DNA of 64,000 nucleotides from an uncultured Flavobacteriales bacterium (GTDB taxonomy: Bacteria > Bacteroidota > Bacteroidia > Flavobacteriales_G > Salibacteraceae): positions 496,001 through 560,000 of the forward strand of contig CAJQLE010000004.1 in assembly GCA_905479105.1 (NCBI GenBank). Direction: 5' to 3'. This document shows, piece by piece, positions 54,479-63,979 of the stretch (the first letter of the stretch is position 1; each line of letters starts with the position of its first letter). The position numbers were made by a program, and so were the translations under genes. Below the pieces are notes generated by a model that had not been told where the DNA came from, ran no database searches, and saw nothing but the letters and a program-made list of their open reading frames with translations.

Positions 54479-55446
54479 TTTGCTTGCAGTTTTTTTGAGA
54501 TCATCTCTGCACCAAATACAGTAAAGAATCCCAATGCCATAAGCGCTATGCAAGCGATAATTTGAGGATCATTTCCGTACAAGAAATTGTCTTCCAATCC
54601 AGAAAAGGTAGTGGGTAGTACACTTTTACTAAAGATGATTTTCTCCTCACCATCTTCTTTAACCATGGTTTGCAATACTTCTTGCCACGGCCATATCTTG
54701 TTCAATGACCCAATTAGAAAGCCTGTGAGCACAGAAAGCGTCATGTCATGGTAGTTCTTAAACGTCCAACTCAAAACCCTGGAGAATACCACCATTCCAA
54801 ATAGCATTCCTGATCCGAACGTGATGAGAATGATCAATTTATCCAGTTCAAAGGTTTTTAAAGCTTCCTTGACTGTAGGAATTACGTAAGAGTACATTCC
54901 CATCAACAGCAGGATGAAACTGCCTGAAATGCCGGGTAAGAGCAATGCGCTAATTGCAATGGCTCCAGATATAAAGACATAGTACAGAGCTGGATTGCCC
55001 AGAGCCGGAACGCCCACTGTAATGAGGTATGCCACTGCAGCGCCCAAAACGATGGCGAAGAACTTTTGGCCATCCCAAGATTTCACTTCTTTGCCCACAA
55101 ACAGAGCACTCACAATGATGAGTCCGAAGAAATAAGACCAAACGAGCAGAGGGTAGGTTTCAAGCAAATAGGTGATCAAGAAAACGCCAATCACAATACC
55201 GACTACCATTCCGCCAATCAATGAGCTCAAAAAGACTCCATCCAGTGTTTTCCAAACGCCTTTGATTCCGTCTTTTTTAAAACTCACCCAAAGGTCTGGA
55301 CCGATTGATTTTATAACATCCAACAGGCGCTCGTAAATTCCAGTAATGAAGGCTATGGTGCCGCCTGAAACTCCAGGAATCACTTCGGCCATTCCCATTG
55401 CAGCGCCTTTAGCTGCGTTTAAAAGAATAGATTTCGATCCCTTCAT
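54475..55446 (-). CDS. DUF368 integral membrane protein
   Basis: 323 residues with about eight membrane helices. The N-terminal GAAMGMAEVIPGVSGGTIAFITG is the DUF368 signature, and a second copy, LLLPGISGSFILLLMGMY, gives internal pseudo-symmetry. DUF368 members have been linked to recycling of the lipid carrier undecaprenyl phosphate; assigned by family. Its ATG overlaps the rhodanese stop by one base (TAATG). Confidence 0.93.
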   Translation of the reverse strand: MKGSKSILLNAAKGAAMGMAEVIPGVSGGTIAFITGIYERLLDVIKSIGPDLWVSFKKDGIKGVWKTLDGVFLSSLIGGMVVGIVIGVFLITYLLETYPLLVWSYFFGLIIVSALFVGKEVKSWDGQKFFAIVLGAAVAYLITVGVPALGNPALYYVFISGAIAISALLLPGISGSFILLLMGMYSYVIPTVKEALKTFELDKLIILITFGSGMLFGMVVFSRVLSWTFKNYHDMTLSVLTGFLIGSLNKIWPWQEVLQTMVKEDGEEKIIFSKSVLPTTFSGLEDNFLYGNDPQIIACIALMALGFFTVFGAEMISKKLQAK

Positions 55447-55760
55447 TAGTATTTTGGAATGCTTGGGTCAATTTCATCTGACCATGCAAGGATACCTCCT
55501 ACAAGGTTTGACACATTATCAAAACCTCTAGCTGTCAAAGCATTGACCACGTTACCTGATCTACCGCCTGATTTACAGTGGATGATCACTTTTTTATCTC
55601 TAGAAAGTTGATCAGATTTTTGAATGATCTCTCCCATAGGAATCAGCTCAGCACCTATGTTGCAGAATTCATACTCGTTGAGCTCTCTTACGTCAATTAA
55701 TTGAATGTCTTCTCCAGAGTCCAACATTGCTTTTAGTTCTCTTACAGTAGTTTCTTTCAT
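55446..55760 (-). CDS. Rhodanese-like protein
   Basis: 104 residues, single rhodanese fold. DVRELNEYEFCNI is the N-terminal motif and the active-site loop is HCKSGGRSG, with an intact catalytic Cys. Probably a cytoplasmic sulfurtransferase. First gene of a three-gene coupled run: rhodanese, DUF368, aroE. Confidence 0.93.
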   Translation of the reverse strand: MKETTVRELKAMLDSGEDIQLIDVRELNEYEFCNIGAELIPMGEIIQKSDQLSRDKKVIIHCKSGGRSGNVVNALTARGFDNVSNLVGGILAWSDEIDPSIPKY

Positions 55761-55814
55761 AAATAGGTAGGGTTAAGATGGTTTATCTCAACTGATTTTT
55801 GAATGGTAAAAATA

Positions 55815-57230
55815 TCAGTGCTTTTGATTTAACGATTGAATGAGGAATTGAACATCCTTACTTTCCACTGCTTTAGGGTAATACAAGACAAACTCTTCAA
55901 TAAGAGCTGGTTCTTGAATCAATAGTTCCACAAGTTTTTCAAAGGCTTCCTCGTCCTTTCCAATGCTGTATCTGTAAATGCATTGATAAAGCATTAGTAG
56001 ATTATTGTCAGGGTAATGTTCTAATCCTTTGTGAACTACTTCACCTATGAGATCGTTATTTTTTAATGTCAATGCTAGTTGACTATAGTCTTCCCAAAGG
56101 TCTTCTTCTATGTAATCGTTTTCGATCGCTTTCTCAAATGATGCAGCGCTGTCAATTAACAAATCGTACTTCATTTGAAGTCCAGCCAAAAAGCAGTAAT
56201 AATCGCCATTGGTTGGCTCAATTTTCAGCGCTTTGTTGGCGTATTCTAACGCTTCAATCTCTCTTCCGAGCTCGTCCATTGAACTGCTGGCTCCAATCCA
56301 AGCTTCGGCCATTGTATCATCTTTCCGAATGGCTTTTTCAAAATAAACCAAGGCAGATTTTGGTTCATTGATATGGTCATAGCAATCTCCAATGTAGAAG
56401 TAAATCAGGGAGTCTAGAATTTCGAATGCTAAAGCCTTTTTGTAAAGATCAATGGCTTCTCCATGTCTTTCAAGTCTAACTAAAACATTGGCCTTGTTGA
56501 AATATGCCGCATGAAACTCTTCGTTGATGACAATAACATAGTCAAAAGCAGTAAGTGCTTTTTCAAACTCTCCTAATGCTTGATAAGCTGCACCTAGGTT
56601 AAACCACGCATGTGAATTATAGGGGTGCTTGTCTATTATTTTCTTGAAGAAGATTACCGCAGAAGAGTAAGACTTTGTAAGCTCATAGCAATAAGCTAAC
56701 TCATAAAGGGCGTCTTCATTCTCAGGGTTTGATTCCAATGCCTTTTGAAGAAATCCTATGGCTTGATCGTATTGTTCAAGATTCTGGTGCTCTATGGCCA
56801 AATTCATATAAATCACGTCTGGCTCGTCACTTGAGCACTTTAATGCTTGATGAAGGCTTCGGATCGCCTTATCGTAATGCCCAGTCTGACTTAGTATACT
56901 TGCTTTTGTAATGTGAAAATCGGGGTTGGAATTTTCTAAAGTTTCCACAGAGCTAAGAAGTTCTAGTGCTTCGCTGTGTTTTTCAGCTAAAGACAATAAT
57001 TCGGCTTCTCTTATGCTCAGTTGATGATTATTTGGATGCTGAGAGTGAACTGTTTCAACAACTTTAAACGCAAGGTCAAGATGATGGTGGACTATGAAAT
57101 GATCCAATAGAGATTCTAGGTCATCCACCTCATAGTATGAGGATGAACCGTCTTTCACCATTTGCTCAAACCGATTAACTAAGTCTGTTAGATCGCTTTC
57201 GCTAAAGAAATTATCATCAAATTCTTCCAT
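55815..57230 (-). CDS. TPR-repeat protein
   Basis: 471 residues, no signal. About ten TPR units by eye, such as AWFNLGAAYQALGEFEKALTAFDYVI and LIYFYIGDCYDHINEPKSALVYFEKAI. Cytoplasmic scaffold of unknown partners. A promoter-overlapping palindrome lies just before the start and might control it. Confidence 0.9.
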   Translation of the reverse strand: MEEFDDNFFSESDLTDLVNRFEQMVKDGSSSYYEVDDLESLLDHFIVHHHLDLAFKVVETVHSQHPNNHQLSIREAELLSLAEKHSEALELLSSVETLENSNPDFHITKASILSQTGHYDKAIRSLHQALKCSSDEPDVIYMNLAIEHQNLEQYDQAIGFLQKALESNPENEDALYELAYCYELTKSYSSAVIFFKKIIDKHPYNSHAWFNLGAAYQALGEFEKALTAFDYVIVINEEFHAAYFNKANVLVRLERHGEAIDLYKKALAFEILDSLIYFYIGDCYDHINEPKSALVYFEKAIRKDDTMAEAWIGASSSMDELGREIEALEYANKALKIEPTNGDYYCFLAGLQMKYDLLIDSAASFEKAIENDYIEEDLWEDYSQLALTLKNNDLIGEVVHKGLEHYPDNNLLMLYQCIYRYSIGKDEEAFEKLVELLIQEPALIEEFVLYYPKAVESKDVQFLIQSLNQKH

Positions 57231-57243
57231 AAATCAACAGTAT

Positions 57244-57264
57244 CATCAAATTTATAATTTGATG
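57244..57264. promoter_or_regulatory. Perfect palindrome over the TPR-gene promoter
   Basis: CATCAAATT, 3-bp spacer TAT, AATTTGATG: 9-bp perfect arms. The minus-strand -7 element TAAATTTG (57247-57254) lies within it, 17 bp before the TPR gene start. Candidate operator site for a dimeric regulator; no T tract, so not a terminator. Confidence 0.5.
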
Positions 57265-57402
57265 TACGCGTTCTTTTTATTGCCCATTAACGTTTTCAAC
57301 AAGCTTCTGAACATAAGTGCAAAAGTGCTTATAATTCGCAGAATACAGCTCTAAATTCAACTATATTCAACACCAGTTGAAATACTCATTCTTCGGGAAG
57401 TC

Positions 57403-57410
57403 TATCTTTG
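57403..57410 (+). promoter_or_regulatory. -7 promoter element for the phosphohexomutase gene
   Basis: TATCTTTG is an exact TAnnTTTG match, 15 bp before ATG 57426. A TTG lies 23 bp upstream (57377-57379), near to but beyond the usual spacing. Confidence 0.5.
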
Positions 57411-57425
57411 CGGTTTTTAAAATAA

Positions 57426-58811
57426 ATGACACTTATATCTTCTATTTCAGGCACACGTGGAACCATTGGCGGAAAGCCGGGTTCAAACCTTACGCCTATT
57501 GATGCAGTGAACTTTGCTGCTGCATTTTCAACCTTTATTATTCATACGTCAGGAAAAGACAATCCAACCGTGGTAATCGGTAGAGATGCGAGGCCTTCAG
57601 GTGGGTGGCTTTCGGGCATTGTGAGTGCTACACTTCAAGCTTCGGGCGTGAATGTTGTTGATTTAGGATTGAGTACAACACCTACCGTTGAAATTGCTGT
57701 TCCGGGACTCAATGCAGATGGAGGGATAATTTTAACGGCAAGCCATAACCCTGTAGAGTGGAATGCTCTGAAACTTTTAAATAGTGCGGGAGAGTTTATT
57801 TCTGCCGCTGAAGGCAAGGATCTCCTTGATACTATCACTAAAGCGGACTTTGATTTTCCAGATGTTTCGAAAACGGGTTCTTACCGAAAAGAAGAAGGCT
57901 GGATTGAAAAGCACATAGACCAAGTGTTGGCTTATTCGATGGTTGACATTGAAGGAATTCGAAATGCAAATTTGAAGGTTGCTGTCGATCCGGTGAATTC
58001 AACGGGCGGGATAGCTATTCCTGTGCTGTTGGAAAAACTAGGTGTGAAACGGGTTGAAATGATCAATGGTGATGTTTCAGGGAAATTTGCACATAATCCT
58101 GAGCCTTTGAAAGAGCATTTGACTGAAATATCTCAAATCGTAGTAGATAGGCGTTGCGATATGGGGATTGTTGTTGATCCAGACGTTGACCGATTAGCGC
58201 TGATATCAGAGAATGGTGAAATGTTCGGAGAGGAATATACGCTGGTTGCTTTAGCTGACTATTACATGAGAAACAAGCCAGGCGCCACTGTTTCAAACTT
58301 ATCTTCTTCTCGCGCATTGAGAGACGTGACAGAGTCTGCGGGGCAGAGCTACAGCGCAAGTGCTGTTGGTGAAGTGAATGTGGTGGTAGAAATGAAAGCT
58401 AAAAATGCTGTCATTGGAGGTGAAGGCAATGGTGGAATTATTGTACCAGACTTGCATTATGGACGAGACTCTTTGGCTGGAATTGCACTGTTCTTAAGTC
58501 ACTACGTTCAAAAGGGACAGAAAATGTCTGAAATGAGGGCAAGTTACCCGCATTATGAAATGGCTAAAAACAAGATAGCACTGAGTCCAGGCATGAACCC
58601 TGATGTTCTTATTGAAAAGATGAAGGCGAGATACGCTGATCAAAATGTGAATACCATTGATGGTTTAAAGATTGACTTTGCAGATGAATGGGTTCATCTG
58701 CGAAAGAGCAATACAGAGCCAATCATTAGAATATATACTGAAAGTAAGAGTAAGGATGCGGCTGAGAAGCTCGCGAAAAGAATTGAAAACGAACTGTCAT
58801 CAATGATATAA
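57426..58811 (+). CDS. glmM: Phosphoglucosamine mutase / phosphohexomutase
   Basis: 461 residues, alpha-D-phosphohexomutase family. Phosphoserine S106 in TASHNPVEWN, metal site DPDVDR, sugar loop GEGNGGII and phosphate loop SNTEPIIRIYTES. The NTEPI form of the last loop is seen in Bacteroidota proteins annotated as GlmM or as phosphomannomutase, so substrate (GlcN-6-P or mannose-6-P) is not certain. Cell-wall precursor role is likely. 4 bp before the next frame. Confidence 0.9.
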   Translation: MTLISSISGTRGTIGGKPGSNLTPIDAVNFAAAFSTFIIHTSGKDNPTVVIGRDARPSGGWLSGIVSATLQASGVNVVDLGLSTTPTVEIAVPGLNADGGIILTASHNPVEWNALKLLNSAGEFISAAEGKDLLDTITKADFDFPDVSKTGSYRKEEGWIEKHIDQVLAYSMVDIEGIRNANLKVAVDPVNSTGGIAIPVLLEKLGVKRVEMINGDVSGKFAHNPEPLKEHLTEISQIVVDRRCDMGIVVDPDVDRLALISENGEMFGEEYTLVALADYYMRNKPGATVSNLSSSRALRDVTESAGQSYSASAVGEVNVVVEMKAKNAVIGGEGNGGIIVPDLHYGRDSLAGIALFLSHYVQKGQKMSEMRASYPHYEMAKNKIALSPGMNPDVLIEKMKARYADQNVNTIDGLKIDFADEWVHLRKSNTEPIIRIYTESKSKDAAEKLAKRIENELSSMI

Positions 58812-58821
58812 CTGTTTGATT

Positions 58822-59961
58822 ATGGGAATTTATTTAGACAATGCCGCAACCACAGCACTTGATGAGGAAGTAATTCAGGAAATGCTGAAATATATGAGAG
58901 AGGATTATGGAAACCCTAGTTCTACTCATTCTTTTGGCCGTAAATCCAGGGCCTCCATCGATTTAGGTAGAAGGAAAGTTGCTCAACACATCAATGCCGA
59001 GCCCGGTGAGATTGTCTTCACGAGTGGAGGAACAGAGGCCGATAACATGGCCATTCTCTGTAGTGTCGAAGATTTGGGTGTTAAGCATATCATTACTTCC
59101 TCCATTGAACACCATGCTGTGCTCTATCCGGTGGAAAAGTTAGCGGCAAACGGAAAGATTAGAATGTCTTTGGTAAACCTTGACGAAAAAGGGCATATAG
59201 ATCTTGATCATCTTGAAGAGTTACTGAAAACAAAGGATAAAACGCTGGTTACTTTATTGCATGCTAATAATGAAATCGGAAATCTACTTCCATTAAAGCA
59301 GGTGAGTGATTTGTGCAAAAAGTACGATGCATTGTTGCATGCGGATACTGTTCAGACCATTGCACATTACAAACTAGATGTGAAAGAGTTGGGATTGCAT
59401 TTCATGACGTGTGCTGCGCATAAATTTCATGGTCCCAAAGGCATAGGTTTTTTATACATCAGCAATGATGTGAAGGTTAAGCCACTTATTCTAGGTGGTG
59501 GTCAAGAGCGTAATATGCGCGCTGGCACTGAGAATGTTTATGGAATCATGGGCTTAGTGAAAGCATTGGATTTGGCATATGAACACCTCGAAGAGCATAC
59601 TAATTATATTAAAGACTTGAAGTTTTATATGATTAAGCGATTGCGAGAGGAGATGCCTGGTGTGGAGTTTAACGGAGATGCTGAAGGGGATTGTCTTTAC
59701 ACGGTTTTGAATGTGGCATTGCCAGAAACTGATAAAACTGAAATGTTGCTTTTCAACCTTGATATTGAAGGTATTGCAACATCAGGAGGAAGTGCATGCA
59801 GCTCTGGTTCCAGCGTGGGTTCTCATGTTGTTGCAGAGCTTAACGTTGCCAAAAACAGACCTGTGGTGCGATTCTCATTTAGCAAATACAACAATAAGGA
59901 AGAAATTGACTTTACGATAGAGAAGCTCAAACTGATCTATGAACTTCCCTTGGTGAGTTAA
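58822..59961 (+). CDS. Cysteine desulfurase (NifS/IscS family)
   Basis: 379 residues from ATG 58822 (MGIYLDNAATTALDEEVI); TTG 58816 is an alternative. PLP Lys in CAAHKFHGPKG, HADTVQTIAHY and the mobile-loop catalytic Cys in SGGSACSSGS are present. It supplies sulfur from cysteine for iron-sulfur clusters or tRNA thiolation. The rhodanese at 55446 is not adjacent. The stop directly abuts the next gene. Confidence 0.94.
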   Translation: MGIYLDNAATTALDEEVIQEMLKYMREDYGNPSSTHSFGRKSRASIDLGRRKVAQHINAEPGEIVFTSGGTEADNMAILCSVEDLGVKHIITSSIEHHAVLYPVEKLAANGKIRMSLVNLDEKGHIDLDHLEELLKTKDKTLVTLLHANNEIGNLLPLKQVSDLCKKYDALLHADTVQTIAHYKLDVKELGLHFMTCAAHKFHGPKGIGFLYISNDVKVKPLILGGGQERNMRAGTENVYGIMGLVKALDLAYEHLEEHTNYIKDLKFYMIKRLREEMPGVEFNGDAEGDCLYTVLNVALPETDKTEMLLFNLDIEGIATSGGSACSSGSSVGSHVVAELNVAKNRPVVRFSFSKYNNKEEIDFTIEKLKLIYELPLVS

Positions 59962-60738
59962 ATGGCTGCTCCAATTAGAATAACTTTTTTAGGCACTGGC
60001 ACTTCAATGGGAGTTCCCGTTATTGGATGTCCATGTGAGGTTTGTCAGAGCATCGATCCAATGGATAATCGCTTGAGGTCAAGTATTTTGATTCAAAGTG
60101 AAAACACCAATATTATTATTGACAGCGGCCCTGATTTCAGGTATCAGGCATTAAGAGCGCGCGTTAAGAGTTTGAGCGCTTTAGTTTTCACACATGAGCA
60201 CAAGGATCATACTGCGGGAATGGATGATGTGCGCGCGTTCAATTTCATTCAGAGAAAACCGGTAGAGGTTTATGCCTCAACTGCGGTGGAGAAAGCACTT
60301 AGAAATGAGTTTCATTATGCCTTTGCTGAAACTAAATACCCTGGCACTCCAGATATAACGATTCATAATATTGATGTTGATTCAACTTTTGAGATTGAGG
60401 GGATCAAAATTCAGCCTATTCAAGTTTTTCACCACAAGCTGCCTGTTCTTGGTTTTAGGGTAAATGACTTCACATACATTACAGATGCGAACTACATTCC
60501 TGAAGCTGAAATGGATAAAATACGAGGTAGTAAGGTGTTGGTGCTAAATGCTTTAAGAAGGCAGACACATATTTCGCATTATACTTTGGAGGAAGCATTG
60601 ATTGTGATAGATGAATTAAAGCCAGAAAAAGCCTATTTAACGCATATCAGTCATCAAATGGGTAATCATAAGGATGTTTCGGCAGAATTGCCTGAAAACG
60701 TATTTATAGCTTATGATCAGCTCTCAATAGAAGTTTAA
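59962..60738 (+). CDS. MBL-fold metallohydrolase (PhnP-like)
   Basis: 258 residues. Metallo-beta-lactamase fold with HEHKDH (the HxHxDH zinc motif) and a short FLGTGTSMGVPVIGCPCEVC start, which includes Cys ligands used in PhnP-type phosphodiesterases. Downstream metal ligands ITDANY and HISHQMG are visible. Likely hydrolyses a cyclic phosphodiester; substrate unknown. It starts 1 bp after the cysteine desulfurase stop and overlaps the convergent gene by 4 bp. Confidence 0.9.
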   Translation: MAAPIRITFLGTGTSMGVPVIGCPCEVCQSIDPMDNRLRSSILIQSENTNIIIDSGPDFRYQALRARVKSLSALVFTHEHKDHTAGMDDVRAFNFIQRKPVEVYASTAVEKALRNEFHYAFAETKYPGTPDITIHNIDVDSTFEIEGIKIQPIQVFHHKLPVLGFRVNDFTYITDANYIPEAEMDKIRGSKVLVLNALRRQTHISHYTLEEALIVIDELKPEKAYLTHISHQMGNHKDVSAELPENVFIAYDQLSIEV

Positions 60739-61973
60739 ACCTCTATTACTTTTCCCTTCAAGGTTTGATTTAAAAATGGAGAATTTGTCGATTTAGATTG
60801 TGCAGATTCCGCATCATAAACCCACTCTTTGCTTGGGTCAAAAAGCGCGAAATTAAAATCACTTCCAGCTTCTAGTTCTGGCATGGCCATATCGAACCTC
60901 TTTCTAGGATTGATGCTGAATGCATTGATGAATGCTTCAAAACTTAATTGATCCTTCAGGTTGGTATTATAGGCGGCTAAAGCTGTCTCAAGCATAGTCA
61001 TACCGTGTTTCGCTTGGTCAAATTCTACATCCTTGTCTTCTATTACTTCAGGACTATGATCAGAGTGGATTATATCAATGGTTCCAGATTTCAATCCTTC
61101 AATCAATGCTTGCCGATCAGACTCAGAACGCAATGGTGGGTTTGTTTTGTAGTTTGTGTTGAAGGTGTTAAGTTGGTTCTCACTGAACAGTAAGTGACTT
61201 AATGCCACAGAACAAGAGATGTCTAAGCCTTTCTGCTTTGCAGTTTCTATTAATGAGATACTGTCTTCCGAAGAAATAGAAGAAACATGCATTCTAGACT
61301 CGCAATAGTTTAAAAGGTATATATCTCGGTTCAGTAAAAGTTCTTCAGCGAGCTTAGGAGTTGACTTAAGGCCGAGTGCCGTATTCAAAGGACTTTCATT
61401 CACCATTCCGCCTGGCGAAACCCTTTCATCTAGTGGGAATGAATAAACAATGCCATTGAAACTCTTCACATAATCCAATGCACGCTTCATCATGTTCACA
61501 TCGCCAATGGGCCTTTTAGCATCAGAGAAGGCTTTAGCACCTGAAAGATGCATATCGTACATCTCGCTCAATTCTTCGCCTTTTAAGTTCTTTGAAACAG
61601 CACCTATCGCGTGTAATCTTATTCCATTCTTTCCTGACGCATGCTCGATATACCGCACTGAGCTTTTCGTCTCTATGGTGGGTGAGGTGTCTGGCATGAT
61701 GAATAAATCACTGAACCCACCTGATTTTGCAGCGCGCGTTAAACTCTCAAAGTCTTCTCGATCTTCGTTTCCCGGTTCGCCACTGAAGCATTGAATATCC
61801 ACCAAACCAGGAAAAAGCAGCATGTTTTTTGCGTCTATTTCGTGGTCAAAGGTGTTGGGGTTATTAGGATTTATTGACTCAATTAAACTGTTGTTTACAA
61901 GTAAGTTAACTACCTTGTTGTGAAGCTTGTGTTCAGGGTAGATAATTGTCGCGTTTTTAATATAGGTTCTCAT
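60735..61973 (-). CDS. Dihydroorotase-like protein lacking the metal-binding HxH
   Basis: 412 residues, amidohydrolase fold. In normal dihydroorotase the strand-1 motif is DxHxHxREPG; here it reads DIQCFSGEPG, with Q61 and F63 at the two His and G65 at the Arg. MPDTSPTIETK is near normal and DHSP is kept. So it is probably the catalytically inactive PyrC-like type found as a structural partner of aspartate transcarbamoylase in some bacteria; this follows from the missing ligands, not from a partner seen here. It overlaps the VWA gene stop by 4 bp. Confidence 0.88.
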   Translation of the reverse strand: MRTYIKNATIIYPEHKLHNKVVNLLVNNSLIESINPNNPNTFDHEIDAKNMLLFPGLVDIQCFSGEPGNEDREDFESLTRAAKSGGFSDLFIMPDTSPTIETKSSVRYIEHASGKNGIRLHAIGAVSKNLKGEELSEMYDMHLSGAKAFSDAKRPIGDVNMMKRALDYVKSFNGIVYSFPLDERVSPGGMVNESPLNTALGLKSTPKLAEELLLNRDIYLLNYCESRMHVSSISSEDSISLIETAKQKGLDISCSVALSHLLFSENQLNTFNTNYKTNPPLRSESDRQALIEGLKSGTIDIIHSDHSPEVIEDKDVEFDQAKHGMTMLETALAAYNTNLKDQLSFEAFINAFSINPRKRFDMAMPELEAGSDFNFALFDPSKEWVYDAESAQSKSTNSPFLNQTLKGKVIEV

Positions 61974-63979
61974 CCACTAAAGAGTTTGAGTAAGAGCGTT
62001 TCGAAAAGTAATAATATCAATGCAGCCACTGCAAATATTGGCCATAATTCTGTTGCCAAATCTCCTTGTGCAATGCTTTCTGATAATTGAGAATTGTCAA
62101 GATCAAGTTTTCCAGTGCTTATACCTCGGGATTCAAAATAATTTTCAATATCCTCCAATTTTACAGCTCCAACGGAACTTTCATTTCTGCTATAGTTGAA
62201 AGAAAGAATTGCCTCGACAGTTCCATTGTCATTTACGATCTCATAGGTGCCAGCTTCCTTTATTTGCCCATTTATCAAAATTCCATCATAGGTAAGGGCA
62301 GGGACGAATGAGGTTGAATCACCTATCGCTGACATTTTGATCTTCTCGTCATCTATTGACACTTTGATTCTGTTCGTCTCAATTGATCTGCTCAATGATT
62401 GACTCAGCCCAGAGGCGGCAGAGACATTCATTAGAAAAGGAACAAATAACGAGTGACGATGCAGGTTGGTGTACTTGTCATCGAGAGGTGTTGTAATAAT
62501 AAATACTTCGCCCTTTTCAATATTGTTAGAAGCAATGAGTGGCTTTTGGTTGAACAGGCCGGCAATGACATGATCAAAGGATTGCTTGTTCAGCGAATAG
62601 TATCCGTTTGTATGAGGATAATTAATGTTTTCTGGATGCGATTCGAAAACTCCTTTGAACGCATAATGATCTTCGTTGATCGAATTCACCGTTAGCATGG
62701 TCGTGTCCCAGCTCTGAATGTCAAACCCGAAGGCTTCCTTCATCTTGGAGTAATAACCGGTTGTTTCGGCATCAGCAGGCAGAACAATTATAACGTTGTT
62801 TCCGATTTTGAGCTTTTCTAAGCACAAGGCTTCAATGCCGCTATTCCAATTCTCAACTTGATTGATAACGAGAAGGTTTAAGGCCTTTAATGAATCTTGA
62901 ACAATTTCGCTCTCATCGAAAGAAAGGAAATCAAAACGATCGCTTTTAAAGAATTTCTCGAACGGACTTAATTTGGAAAGAGAGTTGCCTCTTATTTCAG
63001 CGACATTGATTTTTTCAGCGACATTAATAGTGAAGTAATAATCATTGTCATACGTAATAGGGTAATCATCTATGCGTATTTGACCGATAAGATAGTCCGT
63101 GTTTTCAGGAGTTACAATTAGGAAGGTGTCCAGATAGCTTTCACCTTCTATGGTAACGAAAACGGAGGAGGAGACCTGGTCATTGATATCAACTTCAACT
63201 GGAATGTCATATACTTTTTGTGAACCATGATTATGAATTCGGAAGAATACGCTCATTTCTCGGCCTGTCTGAATAATTGGAGATTCAATCCATGCAGAGT
63301 CAATAGAAATATTCTCTTCAATTGCAGCGTTTAAAGGCACAACTGTTATTGAATAGTTAGAGTCAATATTCGCAAAACTTGAATCAAGAGTGTTTTTGAA
63401 ATCGGATAGAAGGTAAACTTGATGATTAAGCCTTAACTCTTGAGATTTACTTTGACGAATAAAATTGAAGACTTGATCGATTGACTTGTGAAGTGGGCTA
63501 GGAGCTACATTATCTAATTGCGTTGAAAAATCAGCTAAGTCAGAAAATCTCTTTTGTGCAGCTGTGAATTCGTTAGTGATTAATTGAAGTTTTATGCCTT
63601 GTGGGAAAGAGGATGCAATTTCGAACGCTATTCTAGAAGCTTCTTGCAAAAGCTGACCTCGTTCAGTCTCTGCTTGCATACTGAACGAATTGTCTATGTA
63701 GATTGAAACAACCTCTGCTTCTTCCGCATTTCCATTGGATGATGGAATAATTGGTTCGCTAAACGCCAGCACTAGAAGTGCTATAATCCCAATTCTCGAA
63801 ATTAATATGAGTAGGTGCTTAAGTTGGTTTTTGGTCTGTGATTTTGATTTCACTTCCTTCAATAGACTTATGTCTGAGAAGTAAAGCTTCTTGTAACGCC
63901 TAAATTGAAATAGATGTATTGCGATTGGTATCAAAACCAAACTCAGTGCCCAAAGTAGGAAAGGAGAGCTAAAAACCAT
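61970..63979 (-). CDS. BatA/VWA membrane protein
   Basis: 669 residues. N-terminal BatA-type start (MVFSSPFLLWALSLVLIPIAIHLFQFRR), a second helix (LILISRIGIIALLVLAFSEPII), then a VWA-like domain with MIDAS-like DNSFS (D96, S98, S100), a long extracytoplasmic beta-rich part and a C-terminal helix (LWPIFAVAALILLLFETLLLKLFSG). Known relatives sit with aerotolerance or chelatase-like operons. Here it is followed by the dihydroorotase-like gene. Start ATG 63979. Confidence 0.88.
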   Translation of the reverse strand: MVFSSPFLLWALSLVLIPIAIHLFQFRRYKKLYFSDISLLKEVKSKSQTKNQLKHLLILISRIGIIALLVLAFSEPIIPSSNGNAEEAEVVSIYIDNSFSMQAETERGQLLQEASRIAFEIASSFPQGIKLQLITNEFTAAQKRFSDLADFSTQLDNVAPSPLHKSIDQVFNFIRQSKSQELRLNHQVYLLSDFKNTLDSSFANIDSNYSITVVPLNAAIEENISIDSAWIESPIIQTGREMSVFFRIHNHGSQKVYDIPVEVDINDQVSSSVFVTIEGESYLDTFLIVTPENTDYLIGQIRIDDYPITYDNDYYFTINVAEKINVAEIRGNSLSKLSPFEKFFKSDRFDFLSFDESEIVQDSLKALNLLVINQVENWNSGIEALCLEKLKIGNNVIIVLPADAETTGYYSKMKEAFGFDIQSWDTTMLTVNSINEDHYAFKGVFESHPENINYPHTNGYYSLNKQSFDHVIAGLFNQKPLIASNNIEKGEVFIITTPLDDKYTNLHRHSLFVPFLMNVSAASGLSQSLSRSIETNRIKVSIDDEKIKMSAIGDSTSFVPALTYDGILINGQIKEAGTYEIVNDNGTVEAILSFNYSRNESSVGAVKLEDIENYFESRGISTGKLDLDNSQLSESIAQGDLATELWPIFAVAALILLLFETLLLKLFSG

